Assembly (NCBI GenBank): GCA_031180665.1
Contig: JAPSLP010000026.1
Coordinates: 1-64,000, forward strand
DNA: 64,000 nucleotides
Direction of reading: 5' to 3'
From: Cupriavidus sp.
GTDB taxonomy: Bacteria; Pseudomonadota; Gammaproteobacteria; Burkholderiales; Burkholderiaceae
Within the stretch, counting starts at the first letter, position 1; each line of letters opens with the position of its first letter. Below the pieces are notes generated by a model. That model saw only the letters and a list, made by a program, of their open reading frames with translations, was not told the origin of the DNA and made no database searches. The position numbers and the translations under genes are program-made. Below, in pieces: positions 37,507 to 46,101 of this stretch.

Positions 37507-38049
37507 ATGTCGATCCAGCACGCCCTTCTGACCTCGTTGATGGAGAAGCCCTCGTCAGGCTACGAACTGGCGCGGCGCTTCGACAAGTCGATCGGCTATT
37601 TCTGGCACGCCACCCACCAGCAGATCTATCGCGAACTCGGCCGCATGGCCGAACGCGGCTGGATCGCCGCGCAGGACGACGAAGGCGATGCGCGCAGCCG
37701 CAAAAAGGTCTATCGCGTGCTGCCGGCGGGGCGGGAAGAGCTGGTGCGCTGGGTGTTGTCGCCGACGGCCGGGCTGGACCAGCGCGACGAGATCCTGGTC
37801 AAGCTGCGTGCCGACGCGGTGGCCGGCCCGCTGGGACTGGGCGACGAGATGCGGCGCATGATCGCGCTGCACGAGGAGCGGCTGGCGACCTATCGCGCCA
37901 TCGAGCAGCGCGACTTCGCCGGCCCGCAACCGGACCGCGCGCAACAGTTGCGGCATGCGCTGCTGCGGCGCGGGATCCGTTACGAAGAGGATTGGGTGGC
38001 GTGGGGCACAGCGGTGCTGCCGCTGCTGGAGCCGGAAGGGGGGCGCTAG
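37507..38049 (+). CDS. PadR-family transcriptional regulator
   Basis: A 180-residue protein. The PadR winged HTH is clear (SIQHALLTSLMEKPSSGYELARRFDKSIGYFW, HQQIYRELGRMAERGWI), followed by the C-terminal dimerisation helices (about 90-175). PadR proteins repress phenolic-acid or efflux genes. The GTATC-like AT-rich region upstream is shared with the small minus-strand gene. ATG 37507 is at the conserved N-terminus; the ribosome binding site is poor. Confidence 0.9.
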   Translation: MSIQHALLTSLMEKPSSGYELARRFDKSIGYFWHATHQQIYRELGRMAERGWIAAQDDEGDARSRKKVYRVLPAGREELVRWVLSPTAGLDQRDEILVKLRADAVAGPLGLGDEMRRMIALHEERLATYRAIEQRDFAGPQPDRAQQLRHALLRRGIRYEEDWVAWGTAVLPLLEPEGGR

Positions 38050-38490
38050 CCGCGTGACAAGGGCGTTGTTTGCCGACTGCGATCGCGCCGGGCGATTTGG
38101 AAGCCCGCTTCGCTATGCGATACCGCAGATCGCTGCCACCCGTAGTCCAATCTCTTTAAGCTCGTGTTCCGTCGCGCATTGCCCGTCATGCCGCACACTG
38201 CGAGCCATCCAATCGAACGTGGTGATCTGATCTGGCAAGGCCGCACTTTCTGGCGGCATGCCGGAAATCCGCGCTTGCATGCGGGCACGAGCAGTCCCGG
38301 CGGGGGCGGCCGCGCGCTATATCGCAGATTTCTCTATTGTTCAGCTCCGCCGTTACCCGGTTCATAACGTTGGCAACGGGTCTTGCCACCATGCGGCGTT
38401 GCACGCATCTACAGTGCAGATACGTACATCCGCAGTGTCAATGGCGAGGCCTGCCTGGAGGAATGGACGGGGAAGTTCCCGTCCATTCCT
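38050..38490. other. 441-base region without a gene; hairpin at its right end
   Basis: No convincing frame is seen on either strand. At 38460-38489 a strong hairpin has 12-base arms GGAATGGACGGG and CCCGTCCATTCC around five bases, directly beyond the stop codon of the nitronate monooxygenase gene (minus strand); no T run follows on the minus strand. Confidence 0.6.
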
Positions 38491-39480
38491 TTACACCAGA
38501 TCCCTTACCCCCACCCCGGCGCCGGCTTCCGCCAGTCCAAGCCGGCGGCGCGCCAGCGCATATTCCTCGGCGAAGCGGTCCACCAGGTCGGCGGCCGGTA
38601 CCACGCGCTTGATCGCGCCGACGCCCTGGCCGGCGCCCCAGATGTCCTTCCACGGCTTGACGCGGTTCGAGCCGAAGTTCATGGCGGTCGGGTCGGAGGC
38701 GGGCAAGGCTTCAGGATCGAGGCCGGCGTTGACGATGCTCTGGCGCAGGTAGTTGCCGTGCACGCCGGTGAACAGGTTCGAATAGACGATGTCGCCGGCG
38801 GTGCTGTCCACGATCATCTGCTTGTAGGCCGGCTGCGCGTTGGCTTCCTCGGTGGCGATGAACGCCGAGCCGATATACGCCAGGTCGGCGCCCGCGGCCT
38901 GCGCCGCCAGGATGCCGTTGCCGCTGGCGATGGCGCCCGACAGCAGCAGCGGGCCATCGAACCACTCGCGGATTTCGTGCAGCAGCGCGAACGGCGACTG
39001 CGTGCCGGCATGGCCGCCGGCGCCCGCGGCGACCGCGATCAGGCCGTCCGCGCCCTTGTCGATCGCCTTGTGGGCAAACGTGTTGTTGATGATGTCGTGC
39101 AGCACGATGCCGCCGTACGAGTGCACCGCCTGATTGACCTCGGCGCGCGCGCCCAGCGAGGTGATCACGATCGGCACCTTGTAACGCACGCACAGCTCGA
39201 GGTCGTGTTCGAGCCGGTCGTTGGACTTGTGCACGATCTGGTTGACCGCAAACGGCGCCGACGGGCGGTCCGGATGCCTGGCGTCGTGCTCGGCGAGTTC
39301 CGTGGTGATGCGGTCCAGCCATTCCTCCAGCAGCGAGGCCGGCCGCGCGTTCAGCGCGGGGAAGGAGCCGACCACGCCGGCCTTGCACTGTGCGATCACC
39401 AGATCGGGGTTGGAGATGATGAACAGTGGCGAGCACACCACCGGCAGGCGCAGGCGTTGCAGGAGCGGAGGAAGGGACAT
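38491..39480 (-). CDS. nitronate monooxygenase family flavoprotein
   Basis: A 329-residue FMN-dependent TIM-barrel enzyme of the 2-nitropropane dioxygenase/NMO family. Marks are LPVVCSPLFIISNPDLVIAQC at the start, GADGLIAVAAGAGGHAGTQSPFALL, LLSGAIASGNGILAAQAAGADLAYIGSAFIAT and the final helix. It oxidises nitronates such as propionate-3-nitronate, detoxifying them. The frame continues upstream to 39558, but the ATG at 39480 is where family homology begins. Confidence 0.9.
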   Translation of the reverse strand: MSLPPLLQRLRLPVVCSPLFIISNPDLVIAQCKAGVVGSFPALNARPASLLEEWLDRITTELAEHDARHPDRPSAPFAVNQIVHKSNDRLEHDLELCVRYKVPIVITSLGARAEVNQAVHSYGGIVLHDIINNTFAHKAIDKGADGLIAVAAGAGGHAGTQSPFALLHEIREWFDGPLLLSGAIASGNGILAAQAAGADLAYIGSAFIATEEANAQPAYKQMIVDSTAGDIVYSNLFTGVHGNYLRQSIVNAGLDPEALPASDPTAMNFGSNRVKPWKDIWGAGQGVGAIKRVVPAADLVDRFAEEYALARRRLGLAEAGAGVGVRDLV

Positions 39481-39709
39481 GGCGGCCTCGGTTCGAAACG
39501 GTAGTTGGACGGCTGCATTGATATGCAACCAGTTGCATAGTGAGACGAAAGTTAGCACGGCATTCGCAGGCTTTCAATAGTCCCGGCAGCCGCGATGGCG
39601 GGCTGTGACGCTTCGGGCGGGCGATTACCGTACGCTGCCCCGCATCCGCCGCGTGGGACCGCAGTGGCGCCTTGTCTACAATGTGCGCAACGAATCAGCA
39701 GGAGTGCAG

Positions 39710-40726
39710 GTGAGCGACGATTCTCGACCGGCAGCCATGGGCCGCGATCTGTTCGAAGGCAATCTGGCGGACTGGCATGCCGATCCCGAACGGGCCTTCG
39801 ATGGCTGGCTGGCCGTCCATGGCTTCGGCCATGGCACCGCGGTGGTCTATCGCGCGATGTGGGGCAAGCTTCTGCGCTGGTCGCGCGAGCATGGCGTGGC
39901 GCCGTTGACGTGGTCTGCCACGCAGATCGGCGCCTTCCTGGATGCCGAAGGGCTGCACAAGCGCCATCGCTATCGCTATACGCGCCTGATCGAGCGCGTC
40001 TTTCATTACCTGTCGCTGCAGCAGGCGGGCCTGCATAACCCGGCCAGCCAGGCGGTGCGGGCCCATCTGGCCGATGGCGACAACGATCCGACGCCCTTCC
40101 TGCTGCCGGCCGAGCGCGATGCGCTGGTCGCCCGTGTACTCGAACCCGTCACGCTGCCGGATGCGGATGCCATGCCGAGCCCGACCGCCTGGAAACGCGC
40201 GCGCGACATCGCCGTGGTCGCCGCGATGCTGGGCGCGGGTCTCAAGGTGGGGGAGGTGCGCGGGCTCCGGCTCGACAGCGTCGCGGCTGACGCCAGCGAA
40301 CTGCGGCTGACCCGGACCGACAACGGCCGCACCTATCGCGCACCCGTGTTCGCCTTTGCCCGCCGGCCGTTGCTGGCATGGCTGGCGGTGCGCGCGGCGG
40401 GCGGCACGCTGGGCACGCTGGTGTTTCCCGCCCAGCCGGCCGGCCGGCCGCTGCACGCAGCCTCGCTGTATCGCCGGGTCGAGCAGCTGCTGGACGAAGC
40501 CGGCGTGCTGGCCGGCCGCACGGAGCGCGCCTCGCCGCAGACGCTGCGCAATACCTACGGCGCGCTGCACTTCGAGGCCGGCGCCGAGCCGGCGGCAGTC
40601 GCACAGTATCTGGGCATGCGCGACCTGGAATCCGGCTGGCGGCTGCATGCCGCCTATACCGCCTGGCAGGCGCGCAGCGGCCAGCTTGCCGCGGCGGGGG
40701 GCGAATCCCCGGGCGGGTTACCATAA
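39710..40726 (+). CDS. tyrosine-recombinase-like protein with altered active site
   Basis: A 338-residue protein. It has a SAM-like core-binding region (about 20-115) and a catalytic-domain fold (about 140-325). The usual box I Arg is Lys (AGLKVGEVRGLRL). Box II keeps Arg (PQTLRNTYGAL) but the HxxR His is Gln. The LGH His is Met (YLGMRD). A C-terminal Tyr is present (LHAAYTAW). This suggests reduced or lost recombinase activity, a domesticated protein. GTG 39710 is preferred, with AGGAG six bases upstream; the frame opens at 39605. There are no att repeats or mobile genes nearby. galE follows 56 bases later. Confidence 0.75.
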   Translation: MSDDSRPAAMGRDLFEGNLADWHADPERAFDGWLAVHGFGHGTAVVYRAMWGKLLRWSREHGVAPLTWSATQIGAFLDAEGLHKRHRYRYTRLIERVFHYLSLQQAGLHNPASQAVRAHLADGDNDPTPFLLPAERDALVARVLEPVTLPDADAMPSPTAWKRARDIAVVAAMLGAGLKVGEVRGLRLDSVAADASELRLTRTDNGRTYRAPVFAFARRPLLAWLAVRAAGGTLGTLVFPAQPAGRPLHAASLYRRVEQLLDEAGVLAGRTERASPQTLRNTYGALHFEAGAEPAAVAQYLGMRDLESGWRLHAAYTAWQARSGQLAAAGGESPGGLP

Positions 40727-40782
40727 CGGCCCTGACGGCGGCGGCTCGGCGCCGTTCGCATTCTCAATCGATAAAGTTCACG

Positions 40783-41802
40783 ATGCCAGACACTCTGCTG
40801 CTGACCGGTGCCACCGGCTATATCGCTTCGCATACCTGGGTTGCACTGCTCGCGGCCGGCTACGACGTGGTCGGTCTGGACAACCTGTCCAATAGCAATC
40901 GCGCGGTGGTCGATCGGATCGCCACCATTTCGGGCAAGACGCCGGAATTCGTCGAGGGCGACGTGCGCGATCGCGCCTTGCTGGACCAGCTGTTCGCGCA
41001 GCGCAAGATCGGCGGCGCCATCCATTTCGCCGCGCTCAAGGCGGTCGGCGAATCGGTGGCGCAGCCACTCGCCTACTACGACAACAATCTGAACGGCCTG
41101 CTGACGCTGTGTGCGGCGATGCAGGCCGCCGACGTCAAGACGCTGGTATTCAGCTCCTCGGCCACCGTCTACGGCAACCCGCACACGGTGCCGATCCGCG
41201 AGGCGTTTCCGCTGTCGGCGACCAATCCCTACGGCCAGACCAAGCTGATGGGCGAGCAGATCCTGCGCGACCTCGAGCGCGCCGATCCGCACTGGCGTAT
41301 TGCCTATCTGCGCTATTTCAATCCGGTGGGCGCGCACGAAAGCGGCCTGATCGGCGAGGATCCGGGCGGCGTGCCGAACAACCTGATGCCCTATGTGGCG
41401 CAGGTGGCCGCTGGCCGCCGCGAGCGCCTGATGGTGTTCGGCGGGGATTATCCGACCGCGGACGGCACCGGCGTGCGCGACTACATCCACGTCTGCGACC
41501 TGGCCGACGGCCATCTGGCAGCGCTGCGCTATCTGAACGAGCGCGGCGAGGGCTTGACCGTCAATCTGGGAACCGGCCGCGGTTATAGCGTGCTGGAGGT
41601 GGTGGAGGCGTATCGGCGTGCCAGCGGCAAGCCCATTCCATATGAAATCGTCGCACGTCGCCCCGGAGATATTGCCTCGTGCTATGCCGACCCGGCATTG
41701 GCGCAGCGCCTGCTCGGCTGGCAGGCGCGCTACGATCTGGACCGCATGTGCGCCGACTCCTGGCGCTGGCAGTCGATGAATCCGCTGGGGTTTGCGTCCT
41801 GA
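40783..41802 (+). CDS. galE: UDP-glucose 4-epimerase
   Basis: A 339-residue extended SDR. Cofactor loop TGATGYIASH (the third Gly of the usual GxxGxxG is Ala), DNLSNSN, the Ser/Thr of SSSATVYG and the Tyr-x3-Lys of NPYGQTK are in place, followed by RYFNPVGAHESG and the GalE-specific YIHVCDLADGH. It interconverts UDP-glucose and UDP-galactose for LPS or exopolysaccharide. A terminator follows. Confidence 0.95.
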   Translation: MPDTLLLTGATGYIASHTWVALLAAGYDVVGLDNLSNSNRAVVDRIATISGKTPEFVEGDVRDRALLDQLFAQRKIGGAIHFAALKAVGESVAQPLAYYDNNLNGLLTLCAAMQAADVKTLVFSSSATVYGNPHTVPIREAFPLSATNPYGQTKLMGEQILRDLERADPHWRIAYLRYFNPVGAHESGLIGEDPGGVPNNLMPYVAQVAAGRRERLMVFGGDYPTADGTGVRDYIHVCDLADGHLAALRYLNERGEGLTVNLGTGRGYSVLEVVEAYRRASGKPIPYEIVARRPGDIASCYADPALAQRLLGWQARYDLDRMCADSWRWQSMNPLGFAS

Positions 41803-41863
41803 CTGACGATCGCCGCGATCGCCACGGCACACTGCGATCGGCGGCGATCGCAGCGACCCATCG

Positions 41864-41893
41864 AAAACCGGGCCTCGAGGGGCCCGGTTTTTT
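41864..41893 (+). terminator. terminator after galE
   Basis: Arms AAAACCGGGCC and GGCCCGGTTTT around six bases, followed by TT. The A run on the left makes it useful in both directions, between convergent galE and hns. Confidence 0.9.
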
Positions 41894-41954
41894 ATCGCGC
41901 CGCGGCAACGGGGAATCCCGGTGACGCCGCGCGGCAGTTCGGCAGGTGCTGCGT

Positions 41955-42260
41955 TTATCGCACCAGGAAGTCGTCGATCGATTTACCGGAGGCCAGCGCC
42001 TGGGTCAGCCAGCCGGGGCGCTTGCCGCGGCCGGTCCAGGTATTGCCGGCGCTGTCGCGGTAGCGGACCGGGACTTTGCGTGCGGTTTTCTTGCTCGGTA
42101 CCGCCTTGGTGCCAAAACCCAGATCTTCTGCGGTCAAGCCATATTCTTCGATTTTCTGGCGGATATCGTCGATTACCGCTGCTTGCTCACGTGCCTTGAT
42201 CTCTTCGGCTTGCTTCTGCAATTCGTTGATTTTCTGAACGATTTCCTGATAGGTTGCCAT
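41955..42260 (-). CDS. hns: H-NS family nucleoid protein
   Basis: A 101-residue protein of the short beta-proteobacterial H-NS type. An N-terminal coiled coil (about 5-48, EIVQKINELQKQAEEIKARE) gives oligomers. The C-terminal DNA-binding domain has the signature TWTGRGKRPGWL (about 79-90). It silences AT-rich DNA, and several AT-rich regulatory regions nearby (flhDC) are plausible targets. AGAGG lies eight bases before ATG 42260. Confidence 0.95.
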   Translation of the reverse strand: MATYQEIVQKINELQKQAEEIKAREQAAVIDDIRQKIEEYGLTAEDLGFGTKAVPSKKTARKVPVRYRDSAGNTWTGRGKRPGWLTQALASGKSIDDFLVR

Positions 42261-42301
42261 TTTGAGACCTCTGATTACGGTGGGCGAGATGAATGGCATG
42301 A

Positions 42302-42330
42302 ATTATAACGACCTGCGTTAGCGATGCAAA
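42302..42330 (-). promoter_or_regulatory. hns: sigma70-like promoter of hns
   Basis: On the minus strand TTTGCA and TATAAT are separated by 17 bases, placing the start of transcription about 35 bases before the hns ATG. Confidence 0.65.
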
Positions 42331-42816
42331 TGCCGGCGCAGGTTGAAACCGATTTTTGACAAAATCGATCACGAAACCTTTCAAGGCGAACTTTTTTCGC
42401 GCCGGACTGTCGCCGGCGCCATCCCCGGCCGCATTCCAACCCGTTGCAGCGTCCCAGGCGTGCGTTCGCGATGCGTTTGGCTTGAGTCTTCGGTTTCTCG
42501 CTTTCGTTTTGCGCAATATGGCGCCGTAAAACAGATGCGATGTTGCCATCGTTGGGTTTCCATCACCCGCGGCGTCGGCTTGGCTATCCCCGCCACGGCG
42601 CACGCCGCCATTCCCGAATTCAAGTAATCCGCACCGGCGGTCGATATCCCCTCAGCATGGGCTGTCGCCCGGCATGTTGGCGGACTGTCCGCCGCTACTG
42701 ATCGATCCGAGTCGTCCCATGTCCTTGCCTCGTTTTGTCCTGTCTCCCGTCACCGGCCTGCGCGCCGGAGCCTGACGGCGCGACCCGCACGTATTCCGCA
42801 GCGCCCCCCCTTCGAT
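42331..42816. other. intergenic region between hns and the EAL gene
   Basis: No gene is supported. A small dyad CGATTTT-TGAC-AAAATCG lies at 42350-42367, and it is upstream of both divergent genes. The rest is featureless; no good promoter for the EAL gene was recognised. Confidence 0.5.
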
Positions 42817-44763
42817 ATGAGTGTTAGCGTTCTGCTGCTCGCCATCCTGCTCGGCATCGCCGTTGGCCTTGGCCTTCGCCTGGCCGGCCGCAGCCGCGAA
42901 GTGACGGGATGGTCCGGCCGCATCAGGGCACTGACCGCGGGACTGATGTCGCAACTGTCGGTCGGCCTGCCGGTCTGGGTCGTGCTGCTGTCCGGTTCGG
43001 TGCCCGGATCGGTTCAGGGGTCGCAGGCGCTGGCCGCGCTGGCGGGCGGCATGGCCACGACGGTGCTCGCCCAATGGCTGCACCGCGCGCTGGCGTACTG
43101 GCGCGGTGCTGCGATGCTGGCGACGCTGGCCGGTGCTGGCGTGATCGCCGCGGCAGGGGTCGGGCTCGGCCACCACTGCGGCCGTGCCATCTCGCGCACC
43201 GCCTGCGTCGAGGCGGTGAATCTGCTGCATCCGGCATGGTTCGGCCTCGGCCTGGCCGTGCTCGGCACGGCGGTGTTCGCGCTGTTGTCGTGGTCGAACC
43301 GCCGCCATGCGCGGCAGCGCGAACGCGACGGCCTGCTGACCGATGCCGGCGACCCTGAGAGCGAACGCAGCGGCGACCCGCATCCCGGATTGCCGGCGCG
43401 GATCGTGCGCCGGCTCAACGGCCGCATGCCCGGCCGGCTGACGGTGCGCCCCGTGGGCCGTGGCCAGGCGACGGTCGGCGAATACAGCGTGGCGACCGAA
43501 GTGCCGGACCGCGCCGCATTCGCCCGCTGGCTCGACCAGTCGCTCGCGCATGCGCGCCTGGCCGAAACCAGCTGTGCGGTGCTGTTGATCCATATTGCCG
43601 ACTTTCGCGAGGTCGACGAGGTGTTCGAGGTGCGCGCCGACGACATCCTGGCGCAGGACGCCAGCGTGCTGGCCCAGGCCGCGCTCGAACCGCACGACTT
43701 CCTTGCCCGGCTGGCGCGCGACGAGTTCGCGGTCGGCGTACCGGCCATGCTGAGCTCGAATCGCGCGCACGAGCTCGGGTCGCGCGTGCTCGCTTCGATC
43801 TCGGAGTTCGTCACCGCGCGCGGCCTGCAGATGCAGATCGGCGTCAATATCGGCATCGCGGTCTACCCGCGCGACGCGCAGAGCTCGGAGGCGCTGATGC
43901 AGGCGGCACGCGTGAGCCTGTCCGAGGCGCGCGAATCGGGCTCGAACCAGGTGCGCACCTTCAATTCCGCGGCCGGCGAACGCGCGCGCCGCATGCGCGT
44001 GATCCGCCGCGATCTGTGGCTGGCGATCCAGGACGACGGCCTGTCGCTCGAATACCAGCCCAAGTTCGATGTCGACGCGCGCACCGTGGTCGGCGCCGAG
44101 GCGCTCTGCCGTTGGCGCCATCCGACGCTCGGCGCGGTCAATCCGGCCGAATTCATCATGGTGGCCGAGCAGTCCGGGCAGATCGACAAGCTCGACGACT
44201 GGGTCATCGCCAATGTCTGCCATCAGGTGCGCGCGTGGCAGGACGCCGGCTTGCCGGTGGTCCCTGTCGCCATCAATGTGTCGGGCCTGCGTTTTGCCAG
44301 CCGCGATTTCCCGCAGTATCTGCTCGAGCAGATCCACCAGCACGACATTCCGCCGTCGGCGATCACGCTGGAAATCACCGAGACGGCGGCGATGAAGGAC
44401 ATCGCGCAGTCGCTGGAGACGCTGGCGGAACTGCAGGCGCTCGGCATTCACGTCGCGCTCGACGACTTCGGCAGCGGCTATTCCAGCCTGGGCTATCTGA
44501 AGCGGCTGCGGGTCGGCACGCTGAAGATCGACCGCACGCTGATCGGCGGCCTGGAGTCCGACCCGCAGGGGCGCGCCATCGTCGGTTCGATGGTGGCGCT
44601 GGCGCATGAGCTGCGCATGCGCGTGGTGGCCGAAGGCGTCGAATCGCAGGCCCAGCTCGACATCCTGGCGCGCATGGGCTGCGACGAAGTCCAGGGCTAT
44701 CTGCTGGCGCGGCCGATGGAAGCGGCCGGCTTCGCCGACCTGCTTGCCAGCCCGCGCCGCTGA
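42817..44763 (+). CDS. membrane GGDEF-EAL protein, probable c-di-GMP phosphodiesterase
   Basis: A 648-residue protein. About four N-terminal membrane helices (residues 1-160) come first. A degenerate GGDEF domain (about 230-385) has ARDEF at 300-304, so no diguanylate cyclase activity is expected. The EAL domain (about 400-645) keeps GAEALCRWRHP (Glu428), DDFGSGYSSL (Asp549 onward), the Asn of INVSG and AEGVE. It should hydrolyse c-di-GMP, which favours motility; its place next to chemotaxis genes fits. The degenerate GGDEF may bind GTP as a regulator. Start ATG 42817 has no strong ribosome binding site. Confidence 0.92.
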   Translation: MSVSVLLLAILLGIAVGLGLRLAGRSREVTGWSGRIRALTAGLMSQLSVGLPVWVVLLSGSVPGSVQGSQALAALAGGMATTVLAQWLHRALAYWRGAAMLATLAGAGVIAAAGVGLGHHCGRAISRTACVEAVNLLHPAWFGLGLAVLGTAVFALLSWSNRRHARQRERDGLLTDAGDPESERSGDPHPGLPARIVRRLNGRMPGRLTVRPVGRGQATVGEYSVATEVPDRAAFARWLDQSLAHARLAETSCAVLLIHIADFREVDEVFEVRADDILAQDASVLAQAALEPHDFLARLARDEFAVGVPAMLSSNRAHELGSRVLASISEFVTARGLQMQIGVNIGIAVYPRDAQSSEALMQAARVSLSEARESGSNQVRTFNSAAGERARRMRVIRRDLWLAIQDDGLSLEYQPKFDVDARTVVGAEALCRWRHPTLGAVNPAEFIMVAEQSGQIDKLDDWVIANVCHQVRAWQDAGLPVVPVAINVSGLRFASRDFPQYLLEQIHQHDIPPSAITLEITETAAMKDIAQSLETLAELQALGIHVALDDFGSGYSSLGYLKRLRVGTLKIDRTLIGGLESDPQGRAIVGSMVALAHELRMRVVAEGVESQAQLDILARMGCDEVQGYLLARPMEAAGFADLLASPRR

Positions 44764-44789
44764 ACGCGGCGCGCCGGCACCGCCAGCGC

Positions 44790-44817
44790 TAAAGGAAGCG
44801 CGCCGGCCCGCCGATAA
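44790..44817 (+). promoter_or_regulatory. FliA (sigma28) promoter for the CheY-like gene
   Basis: TAAAGGAA, 12 bases, then GCCGATAA. The -10 matches the flagellar consensus exactly and TAAAG matches the -35. It starts 27 bases after the EAL stop, about 165 bases before the next gene. Confidence 0.75.
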
Positions 44818-44979
44818 GTCTGGTTGGCGCACAGCGCCGCGGTATGGGTCCGATTCCGGTCCGATATGGCGGCGTGCGCCGCAGCGATGCGCCGGCAGGG
44901 GCCGGCGCCGACCAGCACAGAACACGGATCGCCCCACGCCGCCTGCCGGCCGATCCGTCGCCGTTTCGAGGTAGCCGCC

Positions 44980-45375
44980 ATGCCAGCTCAACGCATTCTT
45001 GTCGTCGACGATTCGCCCTCCCTGCGTCGCATGATCGCCGCCTGCCTGCGCGCCGGCGGCTACGACGTCGCCGAGGCAGCGGACGGCGACGAGGCGCACG
45101 CGGCGGCCGAGGCCGCACCGCAGGCCCAGCCGTTCGGCATGCTCGTCACCGACCAGGTCATGCCCGGCATGGACGGCCTGACGCTGATCCGGCGGCTGCG
45201 CGCCACGCCGCGCTACGCCGCGATGCCGATCCTGATGCTGACGACCGAGGCCGACGGCCAGATCCGCGCCCAGGCCCGCGAGGCCGGCGCCAGCGGCTTC
45301 CTGCCCAAGCCCTTCGATCCCGACCAGCTGATGCAATCGGTCGCCGCGCTGCTATCCCCCTCCGAAGAGGGGTAA
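44980..45375 (+). CDS. CheY-like single-domain response regulator
   Basis: A 131-residue receiver. Acid pocket Asp10-Asp11, phosphorylation site Asp58 in LVTDQVMPGMDG, Thr in LTTEAD and Lys in LPKPF. It is the first gene of a chemotaxis block and lies behind a FliA-type promoter. It differs from the cheY at 59582, so it may act as phosphate sink or serve a second pathway such as that of the Aer-like receptor. GAGG precedes ATG 44980. Confidence 0.92.
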   Translation: MPAQRILVVDDSPSLRRMIAACLRAGGYDVAEAADGDEAHAAAEAAPQAQPFGMLVTDQVMPGMDGLTLIRRLRATPRYAAMPILMLTTEADGQIRAQAREAGASGFLPKPFDPDQLMQSVAALLSPSEEG

Positions 45376-45414
45376 TCCCGGACGTTTCCAACCCTTCAGC
45401 CGTGCCTCGGAACT

Positions 45415-45422
45415 GCCGATAA
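45415..45422 (+). promoter_or_regulatory. possible FliA -10 element before cheW
   Basis: GCCGATAA, an exact match to the FliA -10 box, lies 162 bases before the cheW start. The expected TAAA -35 is not clear, so this is weaker than the other three. Confidence 0.35.
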
Positions 45423-45584
45423 CCAGCAAGGGGCGAGGTGCGCCATCGCGGCGCGATCGCGATGCAGTGGCCCAGGCAGTCGCCATGGCATTGCCACGCA
45501 GTGGCCAGAAAAGGCGGTCGGGCCGGTTGGGGTGCAATCCGCCAGCGTGCAACGACGGCCACAACCGGGGAGCGGGAGCGCAAG

Positions 45585-46067
45585 ATGAACGTCAGCAGCA
45601 GGACAGAAGGAAGCGGTGAGGAGTTCCTCGCCTTCACGCTGGGTCGCGAGGAGTACGGTGTCGACATCCTCAAGGTGCAGGAGATCCGCGGCTACGAGGC
45701 GGTCACGCAGATCGCCAATGCGCCGGCCTATCTGAAGGGCGTGATCAACCTGCGCGGCATCATCGTGCCGATCATCGATCTGCGCATCAAGTTCCAGCAG
45801 CAGAAGGTCAGCTACGACCAGTACACGGTCGTCATCATCGTCGACCTGAACCATCGCACCACCGGCATCGTCGTCGACGGCGTCTCCGACGTGCTGACGC
45901 TGACCCCCGCCCAGATCAAGCCCACGCCGCAGTTCTCCGGCAATCTCGACACCGAATACATCCGCGGCCTGGGTTCGGTCGAGGACCGCATGCTGATCCT
46001 GGTCGATATCGAGAAATTGCTCGCGACCGAGGAACTGGCCGCGATCGAAGCCGCCGCGGCGGCCTGA
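45585..46067 (+). CDS. cheW: chemotaxis coupling protein CheW (first copy)
   Basis: A 160-residue CheW. The SH3-like fold is readable from [50 protein letters not shown] and ILVDIEKLL. It links receptors with CheA. It shares most motifs with the second cheW at 56257 and precedes two receptor genes with short spacing, so it may pair with those receptors. GGGAG precedes the ATG. Confidence 0.95.
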   Translation: MNVSSRTEGSGEEFLAFTLGREEYGVDILKVQEIRGYEAVTQIANAPAYLKGVINLRGIIVPIIDLRIKFQQQKVSYDQYTVVIIVDLNHRTTGIVVDGVSDVLTLTPAQIKPTPQFSGNLDTEYIRGLGSVEDRMLILVDIEKLLATEELAAIEAAAAA

Positions 46068-46101
46068 CGCGCGCCCCGCAAGAATCCAGCAGCACAACGT
46101 C

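Noticed and set aside
38046..38288. Possible small gene or gene remnant on the minus strand after padR.
   Set aside because: There is no ribosome binding site or recognisable domain, and the frame gives a Cys/Arg-rich chain.
39569..40782. Integrated mobile element around the recombinase-like gene.
   Set aside because: No tRNA target, direct repeats, other mobile genes or composition change were seen.
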